Of a stretch of DNA of 64,000 nt, positions 1 through 11,090 are shown in pieces. Each line of letters opens with the position of its first letter. Position 1 is the first letter of the stretch. Under the pieces are notes generated by a model. The model ran no database searches, was not told the DNA's origin, and saw only the letters and a program-made list of their open reading frames with translations. A program made the position numbers and the translations under genes. The DNA is from Phallusia mammillata (Eukaryota; Chordata; Ascidiacea; Phlebobranchia; Ascidiidae): the NCBI GenBank assembly GCA_003260075.1, contig QLIY01000343.1:62001-126000 (forward strand). Direction: 5' to 3'.

Positions 1-3000
1 CCCGTAAAGTTCAAAATCCTATCAGCTGTTATTTTAAACTGTGCAATATAGAATTTGAAGCATAAAAGAGCAAAGACTTATGTTCAAACACGAAACTATA
101 ACCAAACCACTACAAGAGTTTTAATGACTCCAGTTAGTGGAAGTTTATTTTACAAGATACAGATCTCTAACTAAGTCTTATTAAGCATGTTACAGTACCA
201 AAACTTTTTTCTGTCCCTAAAACGTTTTGTTATCTACATCTCACATCTTTTTTTTACAACTGCCTCAATTCGGTAAAGACTTAACCCGTCTTCTTAGTAG
301 GGTGCAAGGGACATTATTGGTAGTTATCAACGTTTTAACCTATTTATTTCAAGAGATAACTAAAATTTAACCTCAGATTTTTTTTGGTTATTTCCACCTC
401 CCAACATTTTTCATACTTTTTGTCGTTTTGCTACAGATTTTCTGTACTATATCTAAACGGTGCGAACTGATGTGTATGTTATTACAAAATAGTGGGTTTG
501 TAGTAAAAATCACACATGCTATTGTGCAGTCTGCTAATCGCTTTATTCCAGGATTTTTTTACACAGTGCTGTCTTTTTGTTTTGGGTCCGTTGCTGATGA
601 CAAACTTATTCTGTCACGAAACGCTGTGTCTGGCTCTGGCTTATTTGTAGCCACTATTGTGTACATTTCAAAGAGGCTGAAAACTTACTTGTTTTGCTTT
701 AAAAGCAGCCAAATAATTGGTACTAAACGACTCCCGGGGTCCGCAAATAGTGACTCGCGAGACCGTCCGCTTTATGTTGTTGAAAATATCCATTTCTGGA
801 CCCTTGTAATATAGACAGTTTTTCAGAGACTTTTTTACCAATAGGACAACCGCCGTTGATGAATGATTTGTTCACTTAGCAGTACACCGAGCGTTTTTCA
901 AAAAATGTGCAATAAAGTGTTCTGTGTTATTGTTTTTTGCTCATTGTCTCGAAGCTAACAATATATTTGTGATAGCATGGGTTTAATATTTGTCATAGCA
1001 TGGGTTTTGTCTATAGTGTAAGCCTAAAGTCTTCTACCGAAATTAAATTCCCAGGATAATTTGCGTAATAAATTTAACATAATGTTTTTGGGTACATCTG
1101 GTAAATGGATGTTTTGTTTGCAAACGTGGCTTTCAAAAAGTCTGGCCTTAATGCCTAAATCTTAAAAGGTCTGTTCCTAACCGCAACATTGTTCAGCTGA
1201 TACAAAAATCACAAATGGAACTGTTTTCCGTGTTCAAGTTTTGGCAAGACAAACTTTGAGGTGGTAGCTCTCATTGGACAAACTCGACACAATAGAGCCA
1301 ACTTCCATTTAAAGCCATTTTAAAGGCTACGCCAGGCTTTAGTATTGAAACGAGATAGCCTTCACTCCATCTGTGGTGTGTGGACAATACGTTTGCTGTG
1401 TTAAAGGCATGTTTATTTAGGCTATTCGCTTTAAACAGGCGTCTGTTCAAGGCCCACTCACGCCGTTAGAAAGTTATTAATTTATGAAGTTGGGCCAATC
1501 AGTTTGAAGTGTAAAGCTAATGTTGAGTTGTTGGTTTGTGTGTGTAGGTATTTAAAAAAGTTTAAAGTTTAGTGACAATTGAGATCAGGATATTTTTGTT
1601 TTGGCAATTTAGGCAGAAGTTTCAGTCAAAGGCAAGCTTAACCCCATTGGGTGAATTTGAAATATGTTAGGGATAAAATCCATTTTTTATGCCTGTAAAG
1701 GTAAAACAATTAAAAGGGTTCAAGAACCTCTCTGGTCCAGACATGTTTAACAGGTATCTGAACTTTATTGCCTTAACGTGATGATTTAGCCTAAACATGC
1801 TGTAAATACCAAAGTTTAAAACCTCTTCGCACATTTTAAGGCGCAATAAATACCAAGTTTAAAACCTCTTCGCACATTTTAAGCTATATGGTTACTGTAA
1901 TACTAGGCTATAAGTTGTTGCTTTTGACAGGTAGTTTGGCAAAGCAGTATTAACAGTATTGCCATTTGTATTTTTTGCACAAAGTGAGGCATATGACAGG
2001 TGTGGGCTTGTTCAATTCGCTCGTCACTGCCACAAGAAGCGTGATTGGTTACCACAAGTACAAAACACAATAGTTACCTAATGTCAACATCTTTACAAAG
2101 CTCAAAAATTCGCATGATTGCTTTGCCAGTGTGGTGGTATGTTTCGTCGACCACAACGCCTATATTGGTGATTGTGCGCTGACAATAGCCTTTGTCGGTA
2201 AAGCGCACTTTTGAAACAATGGGCTAATGTTACCAGCTCTTTTTTGTGGTTTCTTTGTCTATGGCTTGATCATAATTTCGGCTTGTGGGAGGCACAGGTC
2301 GCAGATGTATCAGGACCTTTGGTTGTAGTAGGCTGGGCACAAGCTCCTGGACAATAGTTCGATAGCAATGGTATTTTCCGAATTTTGGCATTTGTTTGAC
2401 TAAGTGAAACTGGTGTCAGAATAAAACGTTTTTGATATTGGATGACTGTTGGTAACTGTGACATTGTGTTGTTTTCGATCACGTAGAAACATACAAGCAT
2501 ATTTTTTGACGGGGATTGTTTTTTATCGGTTTTTGAGTGGATAAATATACTTTGGGCCGCCGTTTTGTCGCAGTTTCATACTAGTATTTTCGTAAACACA
2601 CAAAACAACAATAATGACTCAATTTAGTTAAAAACAGGGCTGCTGAAATTGTCTTGATCTGTTCGTTAAAAGCCCATGAAATGAGAAAGGGAAAGTTGTG
2701 ACAGGTTTTTGGTGCTTTTAAAGCCACTTGTAAACACTTTCATGGGGTGAAATAGGCTACTGAGGCATTTCAAGTTGCTCTTTCTAGGAAAAGTGGTCGA
2801 TAACAATATGTGCTTGTGAAACCACTGATTTTTTCGTATCCTTGATTGTAGGATTTTTGAAACCACAAGTAATACATGTAGAGAGTGACTAATACTTATG
2901 CAAACATTGAAAGTGCGACTTAAACTTGATAGTTGTTGAATCACGATTTAGTCAACTGATCTTTTGCATACCGTAGTTGGTATCACACAAATGTGCAGCG

Positions 3001-3430
3001 ATAAGTCGGTAATGCACATTGTCTTTGTTCGTACAGATAGATAAGGTTAAGTCGTATGCTTTTGATAAAGATTTTTCAAGGTTGTTGTACGTTGTTGACA
3101 AAAAGAACCAAATATATTTTAACTTGCGTATGTATATTTGTAAACAGTTTGATGGTTTTTATTAGTAACTTTTGATTCTTGACTTTTTCACATTATAGTA
3201 AAGTTTTCTTTCTTGTTACCGTTATAGGGCTTTAACAGTGGAGAGTTGCATATAGAAAGGATCGTTTTAACTTCGTAATACACAATAAATTGAACTTCTA
3301 GATTCATAGGCAGTTACTTTAGGTAAAACGCAAGTTTTCTGCAAGCATCGCACAGGGTTAAGTTTTTTTAGACTGCCTTTTTATAGTTACGTACGTACGT
3401 GGGCTCCAAAAAAATGTTTTTTTGGTTCGC
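1..3430. other. Region upstream of first gene, no supported gene
   Basis: I see no supported coding exon here. An open frame of 129 codons runs on the plus strand at 428-814, but it lacks an ATG at its start and has no recognisable motif. A short tandem duplication lies at 1806-1881. The sequence is AT-rich with T and A runs, as expected for intergenic or intronic DNA. Confidence 0.5.
1806..1881. repeat. Short tandem duplication (2 copies, about 40 bp)
   Basis: Two adjacent copies of a unit containing ccaagtttaaaacctcttcg and gcacattttaag follow each other, the first with one extra a. There is no G run between them, so this is a real local tandem duplication and not a gap artefact. Confidence 0.8.
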
Positions 3431-3432
3431 AG
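3415..3432 (+). promoter_or_regulatory. Likely 3' splice acceptor upstream of the start codon (trans-splice or 5' UTR intron)
   Basis: A T-rich tract ending in ttcgcag stands about 30 bases before the ATG at 3461. It could be the acceptor of a 5' UTR intron, or an outron acceptor for spliced-leader trans-splicing, which is common in tunicates. The sequence alone cannot tell which. Confidence 0.4.
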
Positions 3433-3460
3433 ATACGCAAATAGGCTCAAGGTATCCATC

Positions 3461-5485
3461 ATGGCCGCTTTGGCTGTGTCTGCTCTTCACAGCGTTGACC
3501 TCTCCCACAAACGTGAAATAACAGTGCACCCTGACGCGTCTAAAAACTTTGATTTCACTTCAAAAACGAAGTTTGAATCTCAGAAGGCCAGCACATCGCG
3601 CCGAAGTCGTCTTTTTAAGGCACCCACAGCCCCCTACATCTATGACGTATGGAAGCTTCAGCCCCCCAACTTTAACCCCCAAGCATTCGAACCCACCCCA
3701 GTGCAGAGAAACACGCGTGAAGCCATCCGGCCGTGGCGCTGTGACGATTTAACCGAGTTCAAAGGTGGTACGGCCCCTACAGCTGCAGAACGTCGCCATA
3801 GCGACAAACGAAAACAAGATTATTTTAGACAGCTAGATGGCGACAAAGAGCAACGGGCGAAGACATGCAGCGATTTGGAAACTCGAAAAAACTTTCAATT
3901 ACGTTTCCATATCGCTGATCCCTACGAAGCAAGAATTGAGTTTGTGAAATACGGCACAAACCCTAGTGGTCCGTACCAAATGCCACAACCGCATGATTTT
4001 CGTCAGGTAAGTGGCTTTGCGTTCCGGTGAAGCAGTTCCACCTAAAATTATAACCACATGAAACCACCACCGCGCCACATTAGGTGAAAGAAAAAGCAGA
4101 ATTCCGACCACCCAGACTGATAATGTTTGCACAACACAGAGGCTTAAGCTTGAAATGCCGCAGTTTAGAGGCAACATTAAAGCATGATTTTTCGTTGTTT
4201 AGATTTGGGATTGCCAGTTTAAAAATATTGTGCTAATACCATTAGGCTGTAATCATATTGCGTATCATGCAAATTATTAACAAGAGGAAACGTGTTCTTT
4301 ATAGTATCCCTCTTTGAAAACGCTTGGATTGGACGAGTTTGCCACCGACTATCAGCGCGACTGCATGGGACTAAAAACCAAGTCAGAAGGCTTGAGAACA
4401 TGTGAGGAGTACAAATTGAGCGGCATTTGTGGTTGGTTTTGAGTTTTTTGCTTACTATTGATTAACGCAGTGGTCGGAGGCCCTATTGACGTTTCACGGA
4501 AGGTTCCATTCCGAACCAAGTCGGAATATGCGAGACCACGGCATCCAAAATGGGACACGCAACTTATTCTTCCCAAACTACCATTTCCAAACAAAATTGC
4601 TGCTTTTTCGGTAAGCTGTTTTAATTTTTCAGCATAAGGCCTTCGTGATAAGGCTAAAGCTCAAGTCATGCACTCAAGTCCGCGTTTTTATTGCAATTAT
4701 ATTTGTCTGTTGATCTGTTTTCCATTCTTTCCTATCTATAACTTTTTAATTTTTATCACTTTAGACTTGTTAAAATTGATTCTAAACTACCATTTATTGT
4801 ATAAACCTCGACCGATTATATCAAAAAACAAAGCGACTTCTAATTGATAAAGGAGAATTGCAACTGGTCTTGAAGTTTATTTCCATTATCGTAGACTCGA
4901 TTTCGGCGGTGTGGCTTATAACTTAGGTCTATGATTTTGAAATCCACTTTGAACCAAACAAACTGTATTACTGATAGCATAAGCAAAACAAAATTTTCTG
5001 GTAATATATTTAAGTCGGAGGTTCGCTAAACCGTAACGACCCCACAGAACACACGCGTAGCTTTTGCTTCAGTTTACTTGCACTAACCCCATTACCATTA
5101 GGCCTACCCTCAACGTCCAAGCCCAGAAGTTTTATCAAACGAACGTTGGAACCACTGGCTTAAACTGCCTCCTAAATAAAATACTATTTGTAAAAAGCAA
5201 GTAATAAAAAACAATCACAGGATAAACATCTGCTCAAAATTCATCCATGCAAATGAAAACGAATGCATTAATCTCATGGTATCACTTGGTTTCTAATAAC
5301 TTGACTTGCAATATTTTCCAATTTATACTCCAATTTAAAAAATTAACATTGTCCTATAGCGCCACCGGCGGATGGACAGATCGGCTCGCAGCGCGTACAT
5401 GGAGAGAGCTGAGGCGATGATGATCAAACGTCAGGAGGAAATCAACCGATACCGAAGGAAATTTCTGGAACAAACCAATTCCTGA
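3461..5485 (+). CDS. Four-exon gene, 302-aa charged protein of unrecognised family
   Basis: The CDS joins 3461-4006, 4305-4401, 4471-4610 and 5360-5485. All junctions are GT-AG and stay in frame (phases 0, 1, 0), and the 909 nt end at TGA. The start is ATG in a good context (atcATGG), about 30 bases after a T-rich acceptor. The protein is hydrophilic with no signal peptide or membrane segment. Its middle has aromatic/proline motifs (PYIYDVWKLQPPNFNP, near residues 69-84), and the last exon is a basic, probably helical tail (RRMDRSARSAYMERAE, then KRQEEINRYRRKF). Proline/aromatic-rich soluble proteins of this kind occur among axonemal and sperm microtubule-associated proteins, but I cannot name the family and this is only a suggestion. 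A polyadenylation signal lies about 90 bases after the stop. The gene converges on the minus-strand gene that ends at 6384. Confidence 0.85.
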
Positions 5486-5571
5486 TTCTTATTTCCATTA
5501 ACTCCTGCTGCACTTGTTTCTAAGAAGCTCTTAACTAACCACATAGGCTTATTTTTTGTATTGTGCCCAGC

Positions 5572-5577
5572 AATAAA
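5572..5577 (+). terminator. Polyadenylation signal AATAAA
   Basis: A canonical AATAAA lies 87 bases past the TGA of the four-exon gene, on the same strand, and fits as its 3' end signal. Confidence 0.7.
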
Positions 5578-5864
5578 ATTTAGGCTGACATTGTAAAGGG
5601 AAGTGGTCTATATAAGTGGACGCAGACAACTGTAAGTACATCATGAACACGAGAATCAATACGAACAAAAGTCAAACAAACAAAATGACCTTCGTTGAAG
5701 GTTTCTTCATAAACAGTGGTTCAAACTGATGTAAGTTTTTGGTGGTTAGTGTCGCCGTTCATGTTAATACATTAAGAAGGCTTGGAAACCTCCAGTTCAC
5801 AGTAAAAGTTTGAAACAGTCAAAACTTGTTAGAAACACACTGTGGCCGAACTTTCAAAATTAAG

Positions 5865-6052
5865 TACAATAAACCTCGGTTAATCCGGACCCGTTTGGAC
5901 CAAAACATTGTCCGGATCAGACGAACATTCGGAATAACCGATTTCGATTAGTTCAAGTCTTACCACATTGCAAATCATTTGTACCCCAAGTTTTGTCCAA
6001 ATTAGGCAACATCCGGATTTACGGAATCCAGTTTAACCGCATTTTACTGTAA
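5865..6052. mobile_element. pogo/Tigger-like MITE, copy 1
   Basis: This is a roughly 188-bp element with imperfect terminal inverted repeats, starting taagtacaataaacctcggt and ending in ttttactgtaa. Inside are several 'ccggat / gtccggat' motifs and the shared segment gcaaatcatttgtacc. Related copies lie at 42852-43036 and 57038-57205. TA-flanked ends with an AGTAAACCTCGGTTAA-type terminus are typical of Tc1/mariner-superfamily (pogo/Tigger) non-autonomous elements. It lies in the short region between the two convergent genes. Confidence 0.65.
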
Positions 6053-6383
6053 TATGTTTAAGAAACGAGTCTTTCAAACATATCTGCGGTTGAACAATAT
6101 ATGTAATTGTCATCAAATTTGAGATTTTACCAAGTTACATTCAATATCGGATTGATGTATTTAAACAATGCGCTAAACGAGCTGTGTGTAGTGTTTAAAT
6201 CATCGCTTTGGAAAAAAAGTTGAAGAAAGATTGTTTTATAAAAGTCAAAAGGGTCCAATACATATCTTCAATCGTGTCACTCGCTACGCGCTTTAAAGCA
6301 TTTACAATAGCAGCTGGGTCTCGTCCGTACAGAAGCTTTCGCGGCAACTGATGTAAAGAAATCTCCTTCCTCTTGCAAGCTTT

Positions 6384-9300
6384 TCACGATTTTTTCGAGC
6401 ATACAGTTTTCGTGAGAATGTCGTCTTCATAAACGTAGCCGGTTTTGGATAGTACAATGGCACTGTAACAAAAAAGTTGAAACTGCGATCAATTGCTTAT
6501 TTTGTATTTCATTTTCACATTATAATTTTCAAAGATGGTTAATTTAAATTGATATCAACATCTTGCTTTTAAGATAAATTATGAACATTCCAAAATCTCT
6601 CATTTATAACGTTACAATTAAGCCATATTTGCCACTTTTTTATCATTATTATGCTGTACAGCAACTTTGATTTTTCTGAAATTACCCTATCCATCGCTTT
6701 TCAAATAATAAAAGTAAATTAGAAAGTAAGCCATAAATTTGCAAAACAAAAAAGGTCGATACAAATATAACGGCATAAATGTACGTAAAAAGCGTCATGC
6801 TTTATTATTTGAATGTTTCTACAAAAGCTCATGCCATCCTCAGTGAAATGTGGGGCTACATTAGTTACACCCGTTTACATACATGACACGTTCGGCTATA
6901 AAGTGTGCAAACATTAAAACATATCGAAATGTTTGTGTAATATCAGCACTATAACTCCTCCAGCGTACCTTATAGTGACGCATCCGAACTTGGGCGCCTC
7001 AAACCTCAGTTTGACTCTCATCATTTTCTTCTTTTCACTTCGACTCACCAACACAGTTTCATCACACTTGAAGTCGTGCCGCTTGCGGTTCTGAAAATGT
7101 ACTGAGGTTAACGTTCGCTCAAACTCGCCTTAAGCACACGACCTTGATGTAACGCACATTGCCTACCCCACATATATGCGAAAATCTACTAACACCATAA
7201 CTCACGGCAACCAACATTTAGTTAATTTCCGATAGGTGGCGCAAAGAGAACCAACACCTATTGGAGGGCAGGAACTTGGCCGAATGGTCTGGCGCGCCTG
7301 ACCCATATGCAGACATAAAAAACCTTGATCGGGATTCGTTCCCGGGAGTGTCCTGGGTTCGAAACCCGTGAAAAAAATAACCCGTAAAATCCTAATACTT
7401 GTCCGAAGGAGGCAAAGGGCTATTTGGATTGGGGTACGTCCCGTATTATTATTCAAAAAACAACAAAAATATGCTTGGTTCCCAACCTAAAAGTTTTGAA
7501 AGCCTTTTTAACCGGGGGGGGGGCGACATAACCACAAAACAGTGTTTTGCAACTGCTGGTGACATTTCGCCTTTCCTGCATATTTACTTAAACTTTAGCT
7601 GTGGTGTACCACTGGAGTTTTAGAGGTTTCATTAATGTGGTGTCAGTGAAATAGTAGTGCCATACAAAAGTTTATCCACCATATTGCTATGAATGTGCAA
7701 CTTAATTGTATGAGATTTGTAGGACCCAAATTTCAGCAAGTAAATCTACCTTGTTTCCCAGCAACTTGGGCGTTCCACACGATGGTCGATCCGTTGTTAG
7801 TTTGATGATGTAGGACTGGAACTGACGCCATTTCTTCTTGGCACGAAGTTCGACTGCGATCGTAAACAGAAGTTGAATGCAAAAACCGATAGTCCACTTG
7901 TAAGTATTAACCTATGTGAGAGTAGTTTGATGGAATTTTTTGTGTTGCCAAGTCGGATCATAGTCTGCAAGACTGCAACTGATTTCCATGCAAAAGTTTC
8001 AGTACTTTGCTCAAAAGAAAAAGTGCTAAAGGTCACATCCTTTTAATAAATTATTTTCTATAAATTTAGCAAATGTAAACTGTCCACTATTGTTTGCAAC
8101 CACTCACCTATTATCTTGCCCCGAGACTTGTATTTTTCCTTTTTAGGTCGTAAAAGTTGTAGAACATAGTAAGGTGTGGGGGGTGTGACTTCCGTCTGCC
8201 AGTTAGATACCGGATCCTGGTCGAACCGGATCGATTCCAGACACTCTGACAAATAAGAATCGATTGGATTTCGTAAATTAAGTTCAGGGCCAGGAACTGG
8301 CAAATATTGATTTTTTCTCTCCATTAGTTCGACTTGTGAATGAAATGTGTTCAAAGTTTTATGTGGTTTAAGGTTTAGATTTATAAAAACTAGTTTTTGG
8401 CGTAGTGTACATTTTACATCATCTAAGTGCTCTTTCCCCAAGTGTAAAACTGGATCTTAAAATAGAAAGCCATTAGATGCTTTCCTTAGATTTGTTTTAG
8501 GCGTGAATTTGTGTTTCAATTCACCCTTGACTAAAATCCCCAAACCGTTCGAAATCCTTCAAATGCCTTTCGACTAATATGTGTTTTTTTTTGTTTCCCT
8601 CGTTGTTCTTAACCGGGAGTAGTATGTTTTGTGGCCGGCTTCTGGCTTAGATTTGAATCAAACCGGCTTGGTTTGGCCTGACTTCATACTCGGCATCATT
8701 TGTGTCAGAAGTTTACGAAATTTAAAACTTGAAAGTCACTGTGTTTTGCACAACCTTAAACAATCGAGTCCCCACATAGTAAAGACTCATTAATGGGTAA
8801 AACCTATGCCTAAAAAGTGCATTTCGATAAATGTTTGCACATAATGTTAAATAGCTGTAACACAGTAGCATACTTTTTTCACGGATGTCGCACCAAAACG
8901 TTCTTCTGTGCCTTAAATGGCCAAGCGGAATTCTTTAACGGATTTTAGTTTTAACAGGAACAAGGCCAATTCAGTTTTTGGCAACTTTTTCCCAATAATA
9001 CAACAAAACGATCCTACCCAACTTTTACTGATTTTATCATTTAAACGAGAAAGATCGCATAAACAATTCCTTACCGTAACTGTCCGGTTTAACGCATTCC
9101 AAGGTCAAGTTCTCTTCGTCCACCCAGTGACCGTTACGTTTTGTTGACTGCCATGCGTTGGTGACCATTTCCGGAAGGGGGGCTGGGTCCGCAACCCCCA
9201 ACCAACCCCTGCCGCTGCTTACCTGTTTGTGGGGTAACAGTGGGTACAATTATTTAATAGAGCAACCACCCAGAGTGTACTATACTTATTGTGAAATGGT

Positions 9301-11072
9301 TGGTAAAAATTAATGTGAAACGTTGAGAAGTATAAGTTTATAGGTTTTGCGGCGTTTTTCATTATTCATTTTGTTTTTAGAACAGGTTTTAATAGAGTTA
9401 CAATTCATCATTTCTGATGCAAAACTATTTCTAATCATAATCTAATTAAATAGAAAATGAATTTCCAAATGCTCAATTTACAGATACATCTCCGGCACAG
9501 TTTCTCGTCTTGTTTGCATGTCTGGGCAATTTAGAAAGAAGATTACCAGCTAATTTTTTAACATCTCCATCACTTTTATTTATCCACCAACATTTAACCC
9601 CATTTGAAACCCAGTGATAATTTTTTACTTCTCCCTTATGGCATTTTTGGCATTTTGGGAAAATATTCTTTTATTATGACAGTAAAATCTCTCACCTTTG
9701 ACCCGACGAGCCAAAAACCGTTGGGACGCAGTTCGGTCACGTGACGTGAGAGAAATACGGGAGGGATCTGGACGTGGGAATACTCTTTTAGTTCATCGAT
9801 AGATCTGAGTAAAGAATACAGCAACACTAACATTTCAACACTTGTGTTGAGCTTCTCAATATTGTAATGTTTGGCGCTAATTAGTTTTGTTTTTTGGGGA
9901 AGTTAGTATACTTTTGCAAATGTTTGGGTCAGAAACATCTTTTTCATAAATCTTTTGGCCATTAGTTTACGCTAACATCGAACGTGTTGTAGTTAAGCCA
10001 AGTACAATTTAGCAGTTCCGCTTTCCAAAAACAACATCACAAATTGTGAAAAGGGAACGGTGCCCCATAAAACAAGTTGTGAAACAGTAGTGCCGATTTT
10101 GTAACTCGGAAAAGTGGATTTTACGATTCAATTGTTGCTCTTATATTAAAACTTACAATATTTCTATCACATTTATTGTTGTACAGTTACTCTCCAAAAC
10201 TATCTCCAGTATAGGGTTTGTTATCAACGGCGTAAAGGCTTGACTATTGGCATGTTATCCTTTGTGTTACATGCAATGTAGCGCGTTACTAATGTCAGAT
10301 TCACTCTACAAACCGCTGTTGACTAGTTAACACGCCAACATCCCATTGAGGGGATTGACCGAATGCACAAACAGCAACTCATGCTCCCGAAATACACTTG
10401 AGAAGGGCAAGTTCATTAAACGCTTGTCTCAACGGGGGGTGCGAAATTGGCAAATAATCAAGGACGGTTGCAAATTGTGTAGCTGGGGAAGGCTGGAGGT
10501 ATTTGGTGGATATGGAACAACTAAAGGTTTGAGTATATTTTGTTGCAAACAACAAATGTTTGTACCAACACTATTGCTCTTTTTTACCAGCCTTAAAGTG
10601 GCTAAATAAAGTTGTAAGGCACGCCAGGCTTTTCGGGCCGGGTTTTAGTTCGGGCTTAAGTATAAATGAAAGTGGCTTAATTCGGGGCAGACTTTACACT
10701 CGGCTTCGTTGGTGTCGCACTTTTAACAACTCATGGGCCAAATTCGTGCCTTAAAAAATCGTTCTTCCGGGTTTTGGGTGTGCACTTTCGAGATCTGGCC
10801 AAGTAGGAAAATCAATTACAGGCCCACATGATACTCTGGAGTGGTTTCGTTTCGTTTCGTTTACCACGGGTATTAGAAGTACTTCAGTGTACAAAAATAG
10901 CACTGCGCCATTGTAACAGAAGATTACCCGATTTCGACCAGCTTATAGACTGGACTTCCAAGGTTTTGTAGACCTTCGACTCGTTCGTACGTTCCCATAT
11001 ATGCAAGTCGCGGGTGCCGCCTGGACACACAATGTCGGAAGCGGATACGAGTACAGTTGACCTTCTCGGCAT
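6384..11072 (-). CDS. Eight-exon minus-strand gene, about 337-aa protein of unrecognised family
   Basis: The CDS joins, in transcription order, 11072-10928, 10238-10157, 9804-9696, 9222-9075, 8332-8108, 7853-7750, 7090-6969 and 6462-6384. Every donor is GT and every acceptor AG. The phases agree throughout and the 1014 nt total ends in TGA. The best-supported exons are 3-8. The exon 1 to 2 junction uses a weak acceptor (an alternative AG lies 5 bases upstream), and an extra 5' exon cannot be excluded. No signal peptide or membrane span is obvious. Exon 1 contains DLHIWERTNE and SISWSK, which resemble a WD40 blade. Exons 6-7 are very basic (ELRAKKKWRQFQSYIIKL; SRSEKKKMMRVKLRFEAP). The C-terminus (LRFEAP, then VLSKTGYVYEDD) loosely resembles a beta-sandwich domain. 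I do not recognise the family. Confidence 0.75.
6790..6850 (+). repeat. Dispersed repeat fragment, intronic
   Basis: The segment around catgctttattatttgaatg followed by tttctacaaaagctcatgcc matches 38808-38853 at most positions (tttcgacaaatgcttatgtc there). It lies in the last intron of the minus-strand gene and looks like the end of a dispersed repeat. Confidence 0.5.
7271..7380 (+). mobile_element. tRNA-derived SINE, copy 1
   Basis: A roughly 110-bp unit has an RNA polymerase III A box (ttggccgaatgg), a B box (gggttcgaaaccc) and an A-rich tail (gaaaaaaataa). It resembles a class II (Leu/Ser-like) tRNA with a long middle part. A second copy at 23020-23141 in the same orientation differs at only a few positions. 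It lies in an intron of the minus-strand gene. The two dispersed copies and the A-tail argue for a SINE and against a functional tRNA gene. Confidence 0.7.
7514..7523. other. Assembly gap placeholder (10 G)
   Basis: Exactly ten G. No matching sequence is visible on the two sides, so this is a plain gap between contigs inside an intron of the minus-strand gene. Confidence 0.7.
8626..8720. repeat. Dispersed 'CCGGCTT / CACTCGGC' repeat, copy 1
   Basis: It contains tttggcctgacttcatactc followed by ggcatcatttgtgtcag. The same motif recurs at 10610-10760 and 61890-62012 (gggcctgacgttacactcgg there). This is probably a degenerate hAT-type MITE family, and no clear target-site duplication is visible at this copy. 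Confidence 0.45.
10610..10760. repeat. Dispersed 'CCGGCTT / CACTCGGC' repeat, copy 2
   Basis: The segment begins gttgtaaggcacgccaggct and then ttttcgggccgggtttt. It matches the reverse complement of the end of the 17822-18154 element and also carries the motif shared with 8626-8720 and 61890-62012. It lies in intron 1 of the minus-strand gene. The ends are roughly gttgtaa ... aacaactc, which suggests terminal inverted repeats. Confidence 0.5.
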
Positions 11073-11075
11073 GAA

Positions 11076-11090
11076 CCACCAGAGGGCGCT
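11076..11090 (+). promoter_or_regulatory. CTCF-like core motif
   Basis: The 15-mer CCACCAGAGGGCGCT fits the metazoan CTCF core consensus (CCASYAGRKGGCRSY) at every position. It lies three bases upstream of the proposed start codon of the minus-strand gene, in its likely 5' UTR. Function depends on the organism having CTCF, and a chance match is possible. Confidence 0.4.

Noticed and set aside
428-814. 128-aa plus-strand protein
   Set aside because: Starts at TTG and not ATG. No recognised motif. Kept only as an open frame.
7271-7380. Functional tRNA-Leu/Ser gene
   Set aside because: No clean cloverleaf anticodon arm or acceptor stem could be drawn. It has an A-rich tail and a dispersed sister copy.
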